Below, piece by piece: positions 20,242-29,643 of a DNA stretch of 64,000 nucleotides. Location of the stretch: contig JAMLIV010000006.1 in assembly GCA_023954075.1 (NCBI GenBank), forward strand, positions 40,820-104,819. The letters run 5' to 3'. Position 1 is the stretch's first letter. Every line of letters starts with the position of its first letter. Origin of the DNA: Lysobacteraceae bacterium. GTDB taxonomy: Bacteria; Pseudomonadota; Gammaproteobacteria; Xanthomonadales; Xanthomonadaceae. The notes under the pieces were generated by a model. The model did no database searches. It was given only the letters and a program-made list of their open reading frames with translations, and was not told where the DNA came from. A program made the position numbers and the translations under genes.

Positions 20242-20601
20242 TCAACTTCCGCGATAGGTGCTGTAGCTGAAGGGCGAGACCAGCAGCGGCACGTGGTAGT
20301 GGGCACCGGCATCGGCGATGCCGAAGCGCAGCGTCACCACATCGAGGAAAGGCGGCTGCGGCAGCGCCACGCCGGCCTTGGCGAAGTACTCGCCGACGGC
20401 AAAATCCAGTTCGTAGGTGCCGACGGCGAAGGCCTCGCCTTGCAGCAGCGGCGCATCGCAGCGGCCGTCGAGATTGCTGGTGAAGCGCCCGAGCGCCACG
20501 CGCTGCGCGCCTTCGACGCGGAACAGGGAAATCGCGATGCCGGCACCGGGGCCGCCGTGCGCGGTGTCGAGGATGTGGGTGGTGAGCTTGCCCATGCGCA
20601 T
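20242..20601 (-). CDS. uraH: 5-Hydroxyisourate hydrolase (transthyretin-like)
   Basis: Hydrolyses 5-hydroxyisourate, the PuuD product, to OHCU. The 119-residue protein carries the N-terminal LTTHILDTAHGGPGAGI motif and the invariant C-terminal YRGS tetrapeptide. Starts at ATG 20601 (1-bp overlap with the upstream stop, TGATG) or 20595. No export signal, so cytoplasmic. Confidence 0.96.
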   Translation of the reverse strand: MRMGKLTTHILDTAHGGPGAGIAISLFRVEGAQRVALGRFTSNLDGRCDAPLLQGEAFAVGTYELDFAVGEYFAKAGVALPQPPFLDVVTLRFGIADAGAHYHVPLLVSPFSYSTYRGS

Positions 20602-21656
20602 CACTCCGGTGCCGCGAAGCCGCAGGCGTCGAAATGCCGATCCAGCGCGGCGATGTCGGCGGCCTTTTCTTCCGGCGTGGCGAAACTGGCCTCGAAACCG
20701 TTGCGCGCCAGGCGGTAGGCGTGGCCGGCATCCAGACCGAGCGCGGCGAAGGTTTCCACGAAGTTCCGGTTGAGGTAGCCGCCGAAGTAGGCCGGGTCGT
20801 CCGAATTGATCATTGCCACGAGGCCGGCATCGAGCAGCTCGCGCAGGTTGTGGCGGGAAAGATCCTCGAATACGCACAGCTTGACGTTCGACAGCGGGCA
20901 GACGGTGAGCGGGATGCGTTCGGCCTTGAGCCGCGCGACGAGCGCGGGATCCTTGAGCGACTGCACGCCGTGGTCGATGCGCTCGGCGTGGAGCACGTCG
21001 AGCGCACTCCGGATGTAGGCGGGCGGGCCTTCCTCGCCGGCGTGCGCGACGCGGCGAAGGCCGAGGTCGCGCGCCTTGGCGAACACCCGCGCGAACTTCT
21101 CCGGCGGGTGGCCGACCTCGCTCGAATCCAGCCCCACGCCGATGAATCGGTCGCGGTACGGCAGGGCCTCTTCCAGCGTCGCGAATGCGGCGTCTTCCGG
21201 CAGATGCCGCAGGAAGCACAGGATCAGCGCGGCGTTCACCCCCAGCGCGCCGCGCGCCTCGTCGCAAGCCCGGGCCAGGCCGCCGATCACGGTGGAAAAC
21301 GGCACGCCGCGCTCGGTGTGGGTCTGCGGATCGAAGAAGATTTCCGCGCGTGTGATGCTGTCGGCGCGGGCGCGCTCCAGGTACGCCCAGGCCATGTCGA
21401 AGAAATCCTGCTCGGTCACGAGCACGCTGGCCCCGGCGTAGTAGATGTCCAGAAAACTTTGCAGGTCGGTGAAGGCGTAGGCGGCGCGCAGCGCCTCCAC
21501 GCTCGGATACGGCAGGCTCACCCCGTTGCGCTGCGCCAGCACGAAGATGAGCTCGGGCTCCAGCGAGCCTTCGATGTGGATGTGCAGCTCGGCCTTGGGC
21601 ATGGTGCGCACCAGGCGTTCGAGGGCGGGATCAAGCGGCGGTGGCGTCGGGGCCAT
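20601..21656 (-). CDS. Adenine/adenosine deaminase
   Basis: A 351-residue zinc-dependent amidohydrolase: HIHIEGSLEPE (zinc His pair), HAGEEGP, HGVQSLKD and NSDDPAYFGGY (zinc/catalytic Asp). HIEGSLEPELIF with the short PAYFGGYLN region resembles adenine deaminases (Aah1/PA0148 type) more than adenosine deaminases, which fits a locus feeding hypoxanthine to xanthine dehydrogenase. Start MAPTPPPLDPAL at 21656 is preferred; upstream frame residues look non-coding. Divergent from xdhA across 100 bp. Confidence 0.88.
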   Translation of the reverse strand: MAPTPPPLDPALERLVRTMPKAELHIHIEGSLEPELIFVLAQRNGVSLPYPSVEALRAAYAFTDLQSFLDIYYAGASVLVTEQDFFDMAWAYLERARADSITRAEIFFDPQTHTERGVPFSTVIGGLARACDEARGALGVNAALILCFLRHLPEDAAFATLEEALPYRDRFIGVGLDSSEVGHPPEKFARVFAKARDLGLRRVAHAGEEGPPAYIRSALDVLHAERIDHGVQSLKDPALVARLKAERIPLTVCPLSNVKLCVFEDLSRHNLRELLDAGLVAMINSDDPAYFGGYLNRNFVETFAALGLDAGHAYRLARNGFEASFATPEEKAADIAALDRHFDACGFAAPE

Positions 21657-21756
21657 GGCGTGGTGAGGAAGTGGAAAGCGTCGAGTCTGCAACAACCCGC
21701 AGGTCAAGCGGTAGCGCCGCGCGCGCAGGGACAACCGGCTGCGCTAACCTTCACGC

Positions 21757-23142
21757 ATGAATCCGACGACATTTTCCTTGAACGGACGGGCGCTGGACCT
21801 GGCCGACGAAAACCCGAAGCAGCCGCTGCTGCGCTGGCTGCGCGAACGCCACCTCACCGGCACCAAGGAGGGCTGCGGCGATGGCGACTGCGGTGCCTGC
21901 ACCGTGGTGCTGCGCGAGCCCGACGGCGCGGGTGGCTCGCACTTCGTCGCGGTCAACAGCTGCCTGCTGCCGATGGGCGCGCTGCCGGGACGTGAGGTGC
22001 TGACGGTCGAAGCCCTGGCCGAGGGCGCGAGCCTGCATCCGGTGCAGCGGGCGATGGTGGACCACGGCGGCTCGCAGTGCGGCTACTGCACGCCGGGCTT
22101 CGTGATGAGCCTGTTCGCCGGCTACTACGAGGGCGAACTCTCCGACCACGCGACGGAAGGCAACCTGTGCCGCTGCACCGGCTATCGCTCGATCCGCGAT
22201 GCGGCGGCGGCGCTGCGCATGCACCCGCGCGACACCGACCGGTTCGATGCGCTGCGTGCGGCACCGCGCGCGCCGCAGGGCGCGGCGGCGCTGGAGGGGT
22301 TCCACAGCCCGGCAGCGCTGGCTGATGCGCTGGCGCTGAAAGCCGCGCATCCGGAGGCGGCCTTCATCGCCGGCGGCACCGATCTGGGCGTGAACCTCAG
22401 CCGCGGGCAGGCCGTCGCGCCGGCGTTCATCGCGCTGGATCGCGTCGTTGAACTGCACGCCATCGACGTGGATGAAACGCGGGTCCGCATCGGCGCGGGC
22501 GTACCGCTGACGCGGATCGAACGCGAACTCGCCGGCCTGTTCCCGGCGCTGGACGAGCTTCTGCCCTGGTTCGCCGCGCGCCAGGTGCGCAATCGCGCGA
22601 CCCTCGGCGGGAACCTCGGCTCGGCCTCGCCGATCGGCGACCTCGCGCCGGTGCTGCTGGCGCTGGATGCAACGCTCGAACTGGCGGGGCCGAGCGGGCG
22701 GCGCAGCGTCGCGCTGGCGGACTTCTTCCTCGACTACCGCAAGACGGCGCGCGCACCGGAGGAGATCATCGTCGCGGTGACGCTGCCGCGGCGCGATGAC
22801 ATCGCGCAGGCCGGATACAAGGTCGCCAAACGCCAGACCGACGACATCAGCATCGTTGCCGCCGCGTTCGCGCTGGCGCGCGATGCGCAGGGTGTCGTCA
22901 CGCACGCGCGGCTCGCGTTCGGCGGGGTGGCCGCCACGCCGAAGCGTGCGCTGGAGGTGGAAGCCGCGCTGCTCGGCAAGCCACTCGATGCCGCCGCCGT
23001 GGAAACTGCGCGCACCGCGCTGACGCAGGCGTTCACGCCGCTCTCCGACCACCGCGCCAGCGCCGCCTACCGCCGCGCGCTGTGCGGCAACCTGTTCGCG
23101 AAATTCGCGCGCGAAAAGCTCGGCGTGGAGGGCGCGGCATGA
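21757..23142 (+). CDS. xdhA: Xanthine dehydrogenase small subunit (Fe-S/FAD)
   Basis: 461 residues. N-terminal plant-ferredoxin-type [2Fe-2S] domain (KEGCGDGDCGACTVVL), a second [2Fe-2S] domain (GGSQCGYCTPGFVMS, NLCRCTGYRSI), then an FAD-binding domain (AGGTDLGVNL and RNRATLGGNLGSASPIGD). Carries electrons from the molybdenum subunit to NAD in hypoxanthine/xanthine oxidation. Overlaps xdhB by 4 bp (ATGA). Confidence 0.96.
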   Translation: MNPTTFSLNGRALDLADENPKQPLLRWLRERHLTGTKEGCGDGDCGACTVVLREPDGAGGSHFVAVNSCLLPMGALPGREVLTVEALAEGASLHPVQRAMVDHGGSQCGYCTPGFVMSLFAGYYEGELSDHATEGNLCRCTGYRSIRDAAAALRMHPRDTDRFDALRAAPRAPQGAAALEGFHSPAALADALALKAAHPEAAFIAGGTDLGVNLSRGQAVAPAFIALDRVVELHAIDVDETRVRIGAGVPLTRIERELAGLFPALDELLPWFAARQVRNRATLGGNLGSASPIGDLAPVLLALDATLELAGPSGRRSVALADFFLDYRKTARAPEEIIVAVTLPRRDDIAQAGYKVAKRQTDDISIVAAAFALARDAQGVVTHARLAFGGVAATPKRALEVEAALLGKPLDAAAVETARTALTQAFTPLSDHRASAAYRRALCGNLFAKFAREKLGVEGAA

Positions 23143-25502
23143 GCCAGGATCCTTCACGGCTGACGCACGAAAGCGCCGGCGGTCACGTCACCGGCCGCGC
23201 GATCTACACCGATGAGCAGCATCCGCCGCAGGGCCTGCTGAGCGTCTGGCCGGTGACCTCCCCGCACGCACATGCCCGGGTGCTGCGCATCGACGTGGCG
23301 CAGGCGCTGGCCGTGCCGGGCGTGGCCACGGTGCTGACCGCCGCCGACATTCCCGGCGAAAACGACTCCGGCACGATTTTGCACGATGAGCCGGTGATCG
23401 CGGACGATGTGGTGTCGTTCCACGGCCAGTCGGTGGCCTGGGTGGTGGCCAGGGACGAAGCCACCGCACGCGCGGCGGCGGAGCGGGTACGCGTGGAATA
23501 CGAACCGCTGCCGCCGATCCTGACCATCGAGGCGGCGCTGGCCGCCGACGCCTTCCACATGCTGCCCTCGCAGATCGTGCGCGGCGACGTGGAAGCCGCA
23601 TTGGCCGCCGCGCCGGTGGTACTGCACGGCGAACTGCACGTCGGCGGGCAGGAGCACTTCTATCTGGAAACCCAGGCCAGCTGGGCCAGCGTGGATTCGG
23701 AAGGCGTGGTGCAGGTGACGGCATCCACCCAGCACCCGAGCGAAACCCAGGCCATCGTCGCGCATGTGCTCGGGCTGCCGGCGAACCAGGTCGTGTGCCG
23801 CTCGCTGCGCATGGGCGGTGGCTTCGGCGGCAAGGAAACCCAGGCCAATCCCTATGCCGCCGTCGCCGCACTGGCGGCGTGGCGCACCGGCAGGCCGGTG
23901 CGGATCAAGCTCGAACGCGGTCTGGACATGCGCATGACCGGCAAGCGCCACCCCTTCCTCGGGCGCTGGCGCGTGGGCTGCGAGCGCGACGGCAGGCTGC
24001 GCGCGCTGGACGTGGAGCTGATCGCCAACGGCGGCTGGAGCTGTGAACTCTCCCCGCCGGTGCTCTCGCGCGCAATGGTGCACGTGGACAACGCCTACTT
24101 CTGCCCGAACGTGCGCGTGGTCGGGCGCATCTGCAGGACGCACCTGCCGTCCAATACCGCGTTCCGCGGCTTTGGCGGGCCGCAGGGCGTGATCGTGGGC
24201 GAGGAAATCATCGAACAGATCGCCCGCCATCTGGGCCTTCCCGCGCATGAGGTGCGGGAACGCAATTTCTATCGCGAGGGCCAGGCCACGCATTACGACC
24301 AGCCGGTGACCGGCAACCACATGCACGAACTGTGGCAGCAGGCACTGGAACGCGGTGATTTTTCCGCACGCCGCGCGCAGGTCGCCGCGTTCAATGCGGC
24401 GCATCGGCACAGCAAGCGCGGCATCGCGATCACGCCGATCAAGTTCGGCATTTCCTTCAACAAGACCGAGTACAACCAGGCCGGCGCGCTGCTGCACATC
24501 TACACCGACGGCAGCATCCAGTTGAACCACGGCGGCACCGAGATGGGCCAGGGCCTGCACACCAAGATGCTCGCAGTGGCGGCGCGCACGCTGGGCGTTT
24601 CCGCCGCGCGGCTGCGGATCATGCCCACCAGCACCGACAAGGTGCCCAACACCTCGGCCACCGCCGCCAGCACCGGCGCCGACCTCAACGGCCAGGCGGT
24701 GAAGGCGGCCTGCGAAACCCTGATTGCGCGACTGCGCCCGGTGGCCGCGAACCTGCTGCATGGCGATGCGGACCAGGTCGAGTTCAGCGATGATGCCGCC
24801 TTCCTGCGCAGCGCGCCCGATGCCCGCGTGGACTTCGTCACGCTGGTGAAGGCGGCCTATGCGCAGCGCGTGAGCCTGTCGGCGACCGGCTACTACCGCA
24901 CGCCCGGCCTGCGCTGGAATCCGGCCACCGGCAAGGGGCATCCGTTCCATTACTTCGCGTTCGGCGCAGCGGTGTGCGAGGTCGAGGTGGATGGCGACAC
25001 CGGCGTACACCGCCTGCTGCGCGTGGACATCCTGCACGATGTCGGCGACTCGCTGAATCCGGGCATAGACCGCGGCCAGATCGAAGGCGGCTTCGTGCAG
25101 GGCCTGGGCTGGCTGACCTGCGAGGAGCTGCGGTTCTCCGATCAGGGCCGGCTGCTCACCGATGCGCCCAGCACCTACAAGATTCCGACGCTGGGCGATG
25201 TGCCCGAGGATTTCCGGGTGCGCCTGTATATCCCTCCGACCCCGCCCGCGACCGCCGCCGTATTCGGCTCCAAGGCCGTAGGCGAACCGCCGCTGATGCT
25301 GGCCATTGCCGCACGCGAAGCGATCCGCGACGCGGTTGCGGCGTTCGGCGGTGATCCGCGCCGGGTGGAACTTGGCGCGCCGGCCACGCCCGAAGCGATC
25401 TTCCGGGCGATTGATGCCGTGCGCGAAACGTCCGCCCGATCCGATCCGCTTCCCCGCGCACAGGAGGAAGCAAGCGGTCGTCGGACCTTCAGCCATGGAT
25501 GA
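23139..25502 (+). CDS. xdhB: Xanthine dehydrogenase large subunit (molybdopterin-binding)
   Basis: A 787-residue catalytic subunit. Conserved molybdopterin-domain motifs are visible: HFYLETQASWA, MGGGFGGKE, TAFRGFGGPQG (arginine of the active site), GTEMGQGLHTKM and GSKAVGEPPLML, the last containing the catalytic Glu. Oxidises hypoxanthine and xanthine to urate. Length and start (MSQDPSRLTHESA) fit XdhB. Its stop lies 8 bp inside xdhC. Confidence 0.96.
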   Translation: MSQDPSRLTHESAGGHVTGRAIYTDEQHPPQGLLSVWPVTSPHAHARVLRIDVAQALAVPGVATVLTAADIPGENDSGTILHDEPVIADDVVSFHGQSVAWVVARDEATARAAAERVRVEYEPLPPILTIEAALAADAFHMLPSQIVRGDVEAALAAAPVVLHGELHVGGQEHFYLETQASWASVDSEGVVQVTASTQHPSETQAIVAHVLGLPANQVVCRSLRMGGGFGGKETQANPYAAVAALAAWRTGRPVRIKLERGLDMRMTGKRHPFLGRWRVGCERDGRLRALDVELIANGGWSCELSPPVLSRAMVHVDNAYFCPNVRVVGRICRTHLPSNTAFRGFGGPQGVIVGEEIIEQIARHLGLPAHEVRERNFYREGQATHYDQPVTGNHMHELWQQALERGDFSARRAQVAAFNAAHRHSKRGIAITPIKFGISFNKTEYNQAGALLHIYTDGSIQLNHGGTEMGQGLHTKMLAVAARTLGVSAARLRIMPTSTDKVPNTSATAASTGADLNGQAVKAACETLIARLRPVAANLLHGDADQVEFSDDAAFLRSAPDARVDFVTLVKAAYAQRVSLSATGYYRTPGLRWNPATGKGHPFHYFAFGAAVCEVEVDGDTGVHRLLRVDILHDVGDSLNPGIDRGQIEGGFVQGLGWLTCEELRFSDQGRLLTDAPSTYKIPTLGDVPEDFRVRLYIPPTPPATAAVFGSKAVGEPPLMLAIAAREAIRDAVAAFGGDPRRVELGAPATPEAIFRAIDAVRETSARSDPLPRAQEEASGRRTFSHG

Positions 25503-26382
25503 AGCCCTGTTCGCCCGGCTGGCCGACCGGCTGGCCGATGGCCGCGGCGTGGCGCTGGCGAGCGTCGTCGCGGCGCGCGGCGCAACCCCGCGCAAGCCCG
25601 GCGCGCGGATGCTGATCGAAGCCGACCGCATTGCCTTCAGCGTCGGCGGCGGCGCGATGGAGGCGCGCGTGATCGAAACCGCGCGCGCGCTGCTTGCCGC
25701 CGCCGGCGGCTGCAAAACGCTGGAGATTGCACTGACCGGCCAACCCGGCTCGGCCGGCATCTGCGGCGGCACGATGCGGGTCGCCGTGCGGGTCTGGCAG
25801 GGCGTTGACGATGCCGCCCGCGCGCAGGCCATCGCGTCGGCGCTGGCGGAAGGCGAAGCGACGGAGCTGTCGGGTGCCGGGATGGGTGATCGGGATGCGG
25901 CCGCGCAGGTCCTGCATCCGCGCCCGCGCCTGCTGATCGCGGGTGCCGGCCACTGCGGCCACGCGCTGGCGCAGCTCGCCGGCCTGGTCGACTTCGAGGT
26001 CTGGCTGGCCGATTCACGGCCCGAGTGTTTTCCACCCGATCGCGATATCACGGCAACCTGCATCGACGCGACATCCGGGAGCCTGCGCCGCGCCGCGAAC
26101 ACCGCACGCGATCTCTACATCGTGCTGCTCAGCCGCGACTACCCGACCGACGTCGCAGCGCTGGACGCGCTTGCCGGCAGCCGCTGCGCCTTCCTCGGCA
26201 TGATGGGCAGCCGCAGGCGCATCGCGCAGGTGCGCCGCGCGCTTCCCGCGCACGCGGCGTGGCTGGAAGGCATGCAGGCACCGGTGGGCCTGCCGATCGG
26301 CGACGAGACGCCGCACGAGATCGCGGTCGGGATCCTGGCGCAGCTCATCGCGCGACGCAGCGCGCGTCGCGCGTCAGGGTGA
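25495..26382 (+). CDS. xdhC: Xanthine dehydrogenase accessory protein XdhC
   Basis: Binds and protects the molybdenum cofactor and promotes its sulphuration before insertion into XdhB. The 295-residue protein has the XdhC/CoxI N-terminal domain (VVAARGATPRKPGARML) and a Rossmann-like C-terminal domain (LLIAGAGHCGHALAQLA, FLGMMGSRRR, GLPIGDETPHEIAVGI). Completes the xdhABC operon. Its stop is 1 bp from that of the convergent DUF4124 gene, with no visible terminator. Confidence 0.95.
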   Translation: MDEALFARLADRLADGRGVALASVVAARGATPRKPGARMLIEADRIAFSVGGGAMEARVIETARALLAAAGGCKTLEIALTGQPGSAGICGGTMRVAVRVWQGVDDAARAQAIASALAEGEATELSGAGMGDRDAAAQVLHPRPRLLIAGAGHCGHALAQLAGLVDFEVWLADSRPECFPPDRDITATCIDATSGSLRRAANTARDLYIVLLSRDYPTDVAALDALAGSRCAFLGMMGSRRRIAQVRRALPAHAAWLEGMQAPVGLPIGDETPHEIAVGILAQLIARRSARRASG

Positions 26383-26383
26383 C

Positions 26384-27040
26384 TCAGGGACTTTCCGGCG
26401 CGGGCGGCGTGATGCCCTTGAGCTCGCGATAGCGCGCCAGCAGCTCGTCGAACTCGGCGCGCAGGGCGGTGCGCTCGGTCTCGCGGCGCGTGAGATAGGC
26501 GCGCTGGTCGGCGACCTGCGAGCGCGCACGCGTGATCGAATCCCTGATCTGCACCGGCACCGGCTTGCCGTTGCGTTCGAGATCGGCAGCGTGATCGAGA
26601 AGCTCGGCCAGGCTCTTTTCCTGGCTGCGGATGCCGATCCGCGCGGATTCCAGGCTCTGTTCGATCAGGTCGAAGCGCTCGCGGTAGGCGCGCTGCAAAT
26701 CCGACTCGGCCGGATAGGACGAGACCAGCACCGAATCCATCTTGGCCTTTTGCTCGGCGACAAGGCGCACCTTTTCCAGCTCGGCCTGTTCCGCCTCCCA
26801 GGCGGCCTGCTCTTCGGCCGTGCGCACGCGCTCGGTGGTCTTGACCGTCATGCCCTGGCTGTTGAGTTCTTCCTGCTTGTCCTTGGCCGCCTCGGCCGGC
26901 AACGTGTCGGTGTAGTGCACGTTGCCGTCCTTGTCCGTCCAGCGGTAAAGCTTGCGCTGGGCCTGTGCGTCGGACGAAATCGCGCCGAGCGCAAGGCAGA
27001 GCAGGCCGGCGATCAGGGGAAGGGCAGCTGTCGTTTTCAC
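26384..27040 (-). CDS. DUF4124-domain exported protein
   Basis: 218 residues with a signal peptide ending near SDAQAQ, a DUF4124 domain (KLYRWTDKDGNVHYTDTLP, about 30-55), and a long charged helical region, probably coiled coil, over residues 70-205. Periplasmic; function unknown. Lies 18 bp downstream of pyrE on the same strand, probably the last gene of that unit. Confidence 0.85.
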   Translation of the reverse strand: MKTTAALPLIAGLLCLALGAISSDAQAQRKLYRWTDKDGNVHYTDTLPAEAAKDKQEELNSQGMTVKTTERVRTAEEQAAWEAEQAELEKVRLVAEQKAKMDSVLVSSYPAESDLQRAYRERFDLIEQSLESARIGIRSQEKSLAELLDHAADLERNGKPVPVQIRDSITRARSQVADQRAYLTRRETERTALRAEFDELLARYRELKGITPPAPESP

Positions 27041-27058
27041 TCGGAATCCTGCGGGACT

Positions 27059-27724
27059 TCAGTGGGACGGTGCGGCCTGTGCGACGCCATAACGTGCGCG
27101 GTAGGCCTGCAGGCGCCCAAGGTGCTCTTGCAGCGCCGGCTGGCCGGAAGTATAGGCCAGCAATTCTTCCAGCCGCGCGACGGCGACCACGGGAATGCCG
27201 GAACCGGCGGTGATCTCCTGGGTGGCGGACAGCCCCGATTCACCTCGCTCCTGCCGATCGAGCGCGACCAGCACGCCACAGGGCGTTGCGCCGGCCGCGC
27301 CGATCATGGCGATGGATTCGCGCACCGCGGTCCCGGCGGTCACCACGTCGTCGACGATCAGGACGCGGCCCTTGAGCGGCGCGCCGATCATCAGTCCGCC
27401 TTCGCCGTGGTCCTTGGCTTCCTTGCGGTTGAAGGCCACCGGCACGTCGCGTCCGCGCGCGGCCAGCGCGATCGCAACCGCCGTGGCGAGCGGGATGCCC
27501 TTGTAGGCCGGGCCGAACAGCATGTCGAAGGCCAGTCCCGATTCCTCCAGCGCCTGCGCATAGCACTCTGCCAGCGTGGCCAACGCCGCGCCGTGGTCGA
27601 AGCGCCCGGCATTGAAAAAGTACGGGCTCACGCGCCCGGACTTGAGGGTGAATTCCCCGAAGCGCAGCACCTGGCAGCGCAGCGCCAGATCGAAGAATCG
27701 GAACTGGTGGTCCTTCACTCGCAT
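27059..27724 (-). CDS. pyrE: Orotate phosphoribosyltransferase
   Basis: Adds the PRPP ribose-phosphate to orotate in pyrimidine synthesis. The 221-residue protein has LKSGRVSPYFFNAG (orotate site), AFNRKEAKDHGEGG (flexible catalytic loop) and the PRPP motif VLIVDDVVTAGTAV. ATG 27724 gives a 10-bp overlap with the upstream gene; GTG 27718 would give a GTGA overlap and is a real alternative. Confidence 0.96.
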   Translation of the reverse strand: MRVKDHQFRFFDLALRCQVLRFGEFTLKSGRVSPYFFNAGRFDHGAALATLAECYAQALEESGLAFDMLFGPAYKGIPLATAVAIALAARGRDVPVAFNRKEAKDHGEGGLMIGAPLKGRVLIVDDVVTAGTAVRESIAMIGAAGATPCGVLVALDRQERGESGLSATQEITAGSGIPVVAVARLEELLAYTSGQPALQEHLGRLQAYRARYGVAQAAPSH

Positions 27725-28875
27725 TCGGAGACCCGCAGCGCCAGCCGCGCGAAGTGGCGAATGACGTCCAGCCCGCACTGGCACTGGCCCGGGTCCCGGG
27801 CAAAATCCGCGCGCAGCGCGTCCAGCAGCGCGCGCATCGGGGCGGCGTTGGCGGCCTTGCCCTCGGCGAAAGCCAGACGTCCCGGTTCGGAGCAGAAGCG
27901 GTGCAGCTCGAAGAAATAGCGCTCCTGTCCTTCGGTGAGAAAGGCGAAGCACGGCGCGACCGATTGCGCATCGTCCAGTGAACGCCCGGCGCGCATCTCG
28001 CGCTCCTCGCACAGGCGGATCGAGCTGGCGGCCAGCTCCAGCATCGGCTCGGCGACGTTGGCGGTGTCCAGATCCGAGGCGACCTGGGCCAGGGCCAGGG
28101 CGTGCTGGCGGACAGCGTCGCTGCGCCACTGCGGCTCGCGCGCGTCCAGCCACTGCGCCAGATGCGGCGCAAGCGCGCCGCCGCGCGCGGCAAGTTCCGC
28201 GGTGTTGCTGCGGCTGTCCGGCGGCAGCGGGCGCGCGTCGAAGGTCGAGCCGGCGATGGCCAGCTCCAGGGTTCCGTAGAGCCAGGCATCACGCTGCGGA
28301 TCGAAGCCGGCGGCGGCGAGGATGCGCCGGCTTTCGGCCATGCTGGCGGCCTCGTTCGGACCCACCGGCCCGTCGCCCTCGCCGTCCTCGCGTTGGCGCA
28401 GGTCGTGGCAGGCGCAGAACAGCATCAGCGCGATCCGGTCGCGCCCGTCGAACGCCTCTCCGGCCGTGGACACCAGCTGGCCGAGGCGGCCATCCATCAG
28501 CTCGAGCGCGTGGTTCTCGTTGTGGTAGGCGTGGAAGTCCTCGCCCCAGCTGCCGTGGCGCAGGCCCATCCGCGCCAGCGCGATGCTCAGCGCGACCGCG
28601 CTGCGAGCAGCGTCCTGACGCAGGGGTTCGCCAAAGGTTTCAATCAGTTCGCGCTGCCACTGCAGGATCCATGGCACCAGTTCCGGGCGGCGCGACAGCA
28701 GCAGCGCGGCGGCGGCATCGCCATCGGGCAGCTCGCCCTCGATGGCATCGGCAGGGTGGCGCGAGGCCGGGTCGATGTCCAAATCACGGATCCCGCATCG
28801 GCCGATCCGGCCGGTCGAGAAAGTATACGCAAGCCGCCCGGCGTGCCGAATGCCCCTGCCGCCTGCCGTCGGCAT
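27715..28875 (-). CDS. Uncharacterised HD-superfamily-like protein
   Basis: 386 residues as written, starting at ATG 28875, which overlaps the previous stop (TGATG). The first 30 residues are Arg/Gly-rich and look unlike coding sequence, so the true start may be internal. A TATACT -10-like element sits at 28827-28822. The body has FHAYHNENHALELM followed about 35 residues later by LMLFCACHDLRQ, the HN..H...HD metal pattern of cyclic-nucleotide-phosphodiesterase-like HD proteins. A phosphohydrolase role is possible but unproven. Lies between a 2OG oxygenase gene and pyrE. Confidence 0.65.
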   Translation of the reverse strand: MPTAGGRGIRHAGRLAYTFSTGRIGRCGIRDLDIDPASRHPADAIEGELPDGDAAAALLLSRRPELVPWILQWQRELIETFGEPLRQDAARSAVALSIALARMGLRHGSWGEDFHAYHNENHALELMDGRLGQLVSTAGEAFDGRDRIALMLFCACHDLRQREDGEGDGPVGPNEAASMAESRRILAAAGFDPQRDAWLYGTLELAIAGSTFDARPLPPDSRSNTAELAARGGALAPHLAQWLDAREPQWRSDAVRQHALALAQVASDLDTANVAEPMLELAASSIRLCEEREMRAGRSLDDAQSVAPCFAFLTEGQERYFFELHRFCSEPGRLAFAEGKAANAAPMRALLDALRADFARDPGQCQCGLDVIRHFARLALRVSECE

Positions 28876-29561
28876 CAGCCCGAGGGGAACATCTGGGCAG
28901 CGCGCTGGAACAGGATCCAGCTGGTGGCGATGTACTTGGCACCGCCGCGCGGCATGTTGCCGCGATGGGTGTGGGTGAAAGCGGCCGGTGCCACCAGCAG
29001 GCTGCCGGTGCGCGGCGTCACCTTGCGGTTCTGGTAGAGGAACTCGGTCTCGCCTTCCTCGAAATCATCGTTGAGATAGAGCGTCCACAAAAGGTGCCGA
29101 TGCAGCGTTTCGCACTGCTCGTCGCGCGGAAACAGCTCACAGTGCCAGTAGGGATAGCCGCCCTTGTCGGCGGTGTAGCGCTGCAGGTTGATGGAGCCGG
29201 GGCGCAGCACCGTCTGCACCAGGCGGGTGAGCGTGGCATCGTCCATGGTTTCGAGATCATGGGCGTGCAGGCGGCGCGGCGGGTCGCCGGTCTGGAGCAT
29301 CAGCGGAGCGAGCGCCGCATACGGATAGCGCCGCAGATAGGCCTTGGTGGCGCGCAGCGCGGCATCCAGCAGCAGGTTCTGCACGTCCTCCCACTGCGGC
29401 CGCCCCTCCAGGGTGATGTCGCTGCTGTCCTTGAGCTCGGGGAAATAGCCCGAGCCCACGCGCCCGGGCGTGCCGCCGCCCTCGGCCTCGAAGCGCGCAA
29501 CGATGGCGGCGCAGTCCTCGCGCGCGAGGGCGTTTTCGTGGATCTCGATGAAATCGTTCAT
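28875..29561 (-). CDS. 2OG-Fe(II) oxygenase family protein
   Basis: A 228-residue cytoplasmic protein resembling prolyl-4-hydroxylase-like dioxygenases. Visible pieces are GGYPYWHCELFP, the LYLNDDFEEGETEF strand pair, the late HTHRGNMPRGGAKYIATSW segment with the distal metal His, and an Arg/Lys for 2-oxoglutarate. Substrate unknown. Start MNDFIEIHENALARED at 29561. The stop overlaps the next ATG by 1 bp. Confidence 0.8.
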   Translation of the reverse strand: MNDFIEIHENALAREDCAAIVARFEAEGGGTPGRVGSGYFPELKDSSDITLEGRPQWEDVQNLLLDAALRATKAYLRRYPYAALAPLMLQTGDPPRRLHAHDLETMDDATLTRLVQTVLRPGSINLQRYTADKGGYPYWHCELFPRDEQCETLHRHLLWTLYLNDDFEEGETEFLYQNRKVTPRTGSLLVAPAAFTHTHRGNMPRGGAKYIATSWILFQRAAQMFPSG

Positions 29562-29643
29562 GGCGATGACGGGCGCGGCGCGGGGACGGAAGGGTAGCAG
29601 CAGAACCCGCTGCGCGGCAGCCGTCGCGGGCCTTCCGGTGCGG

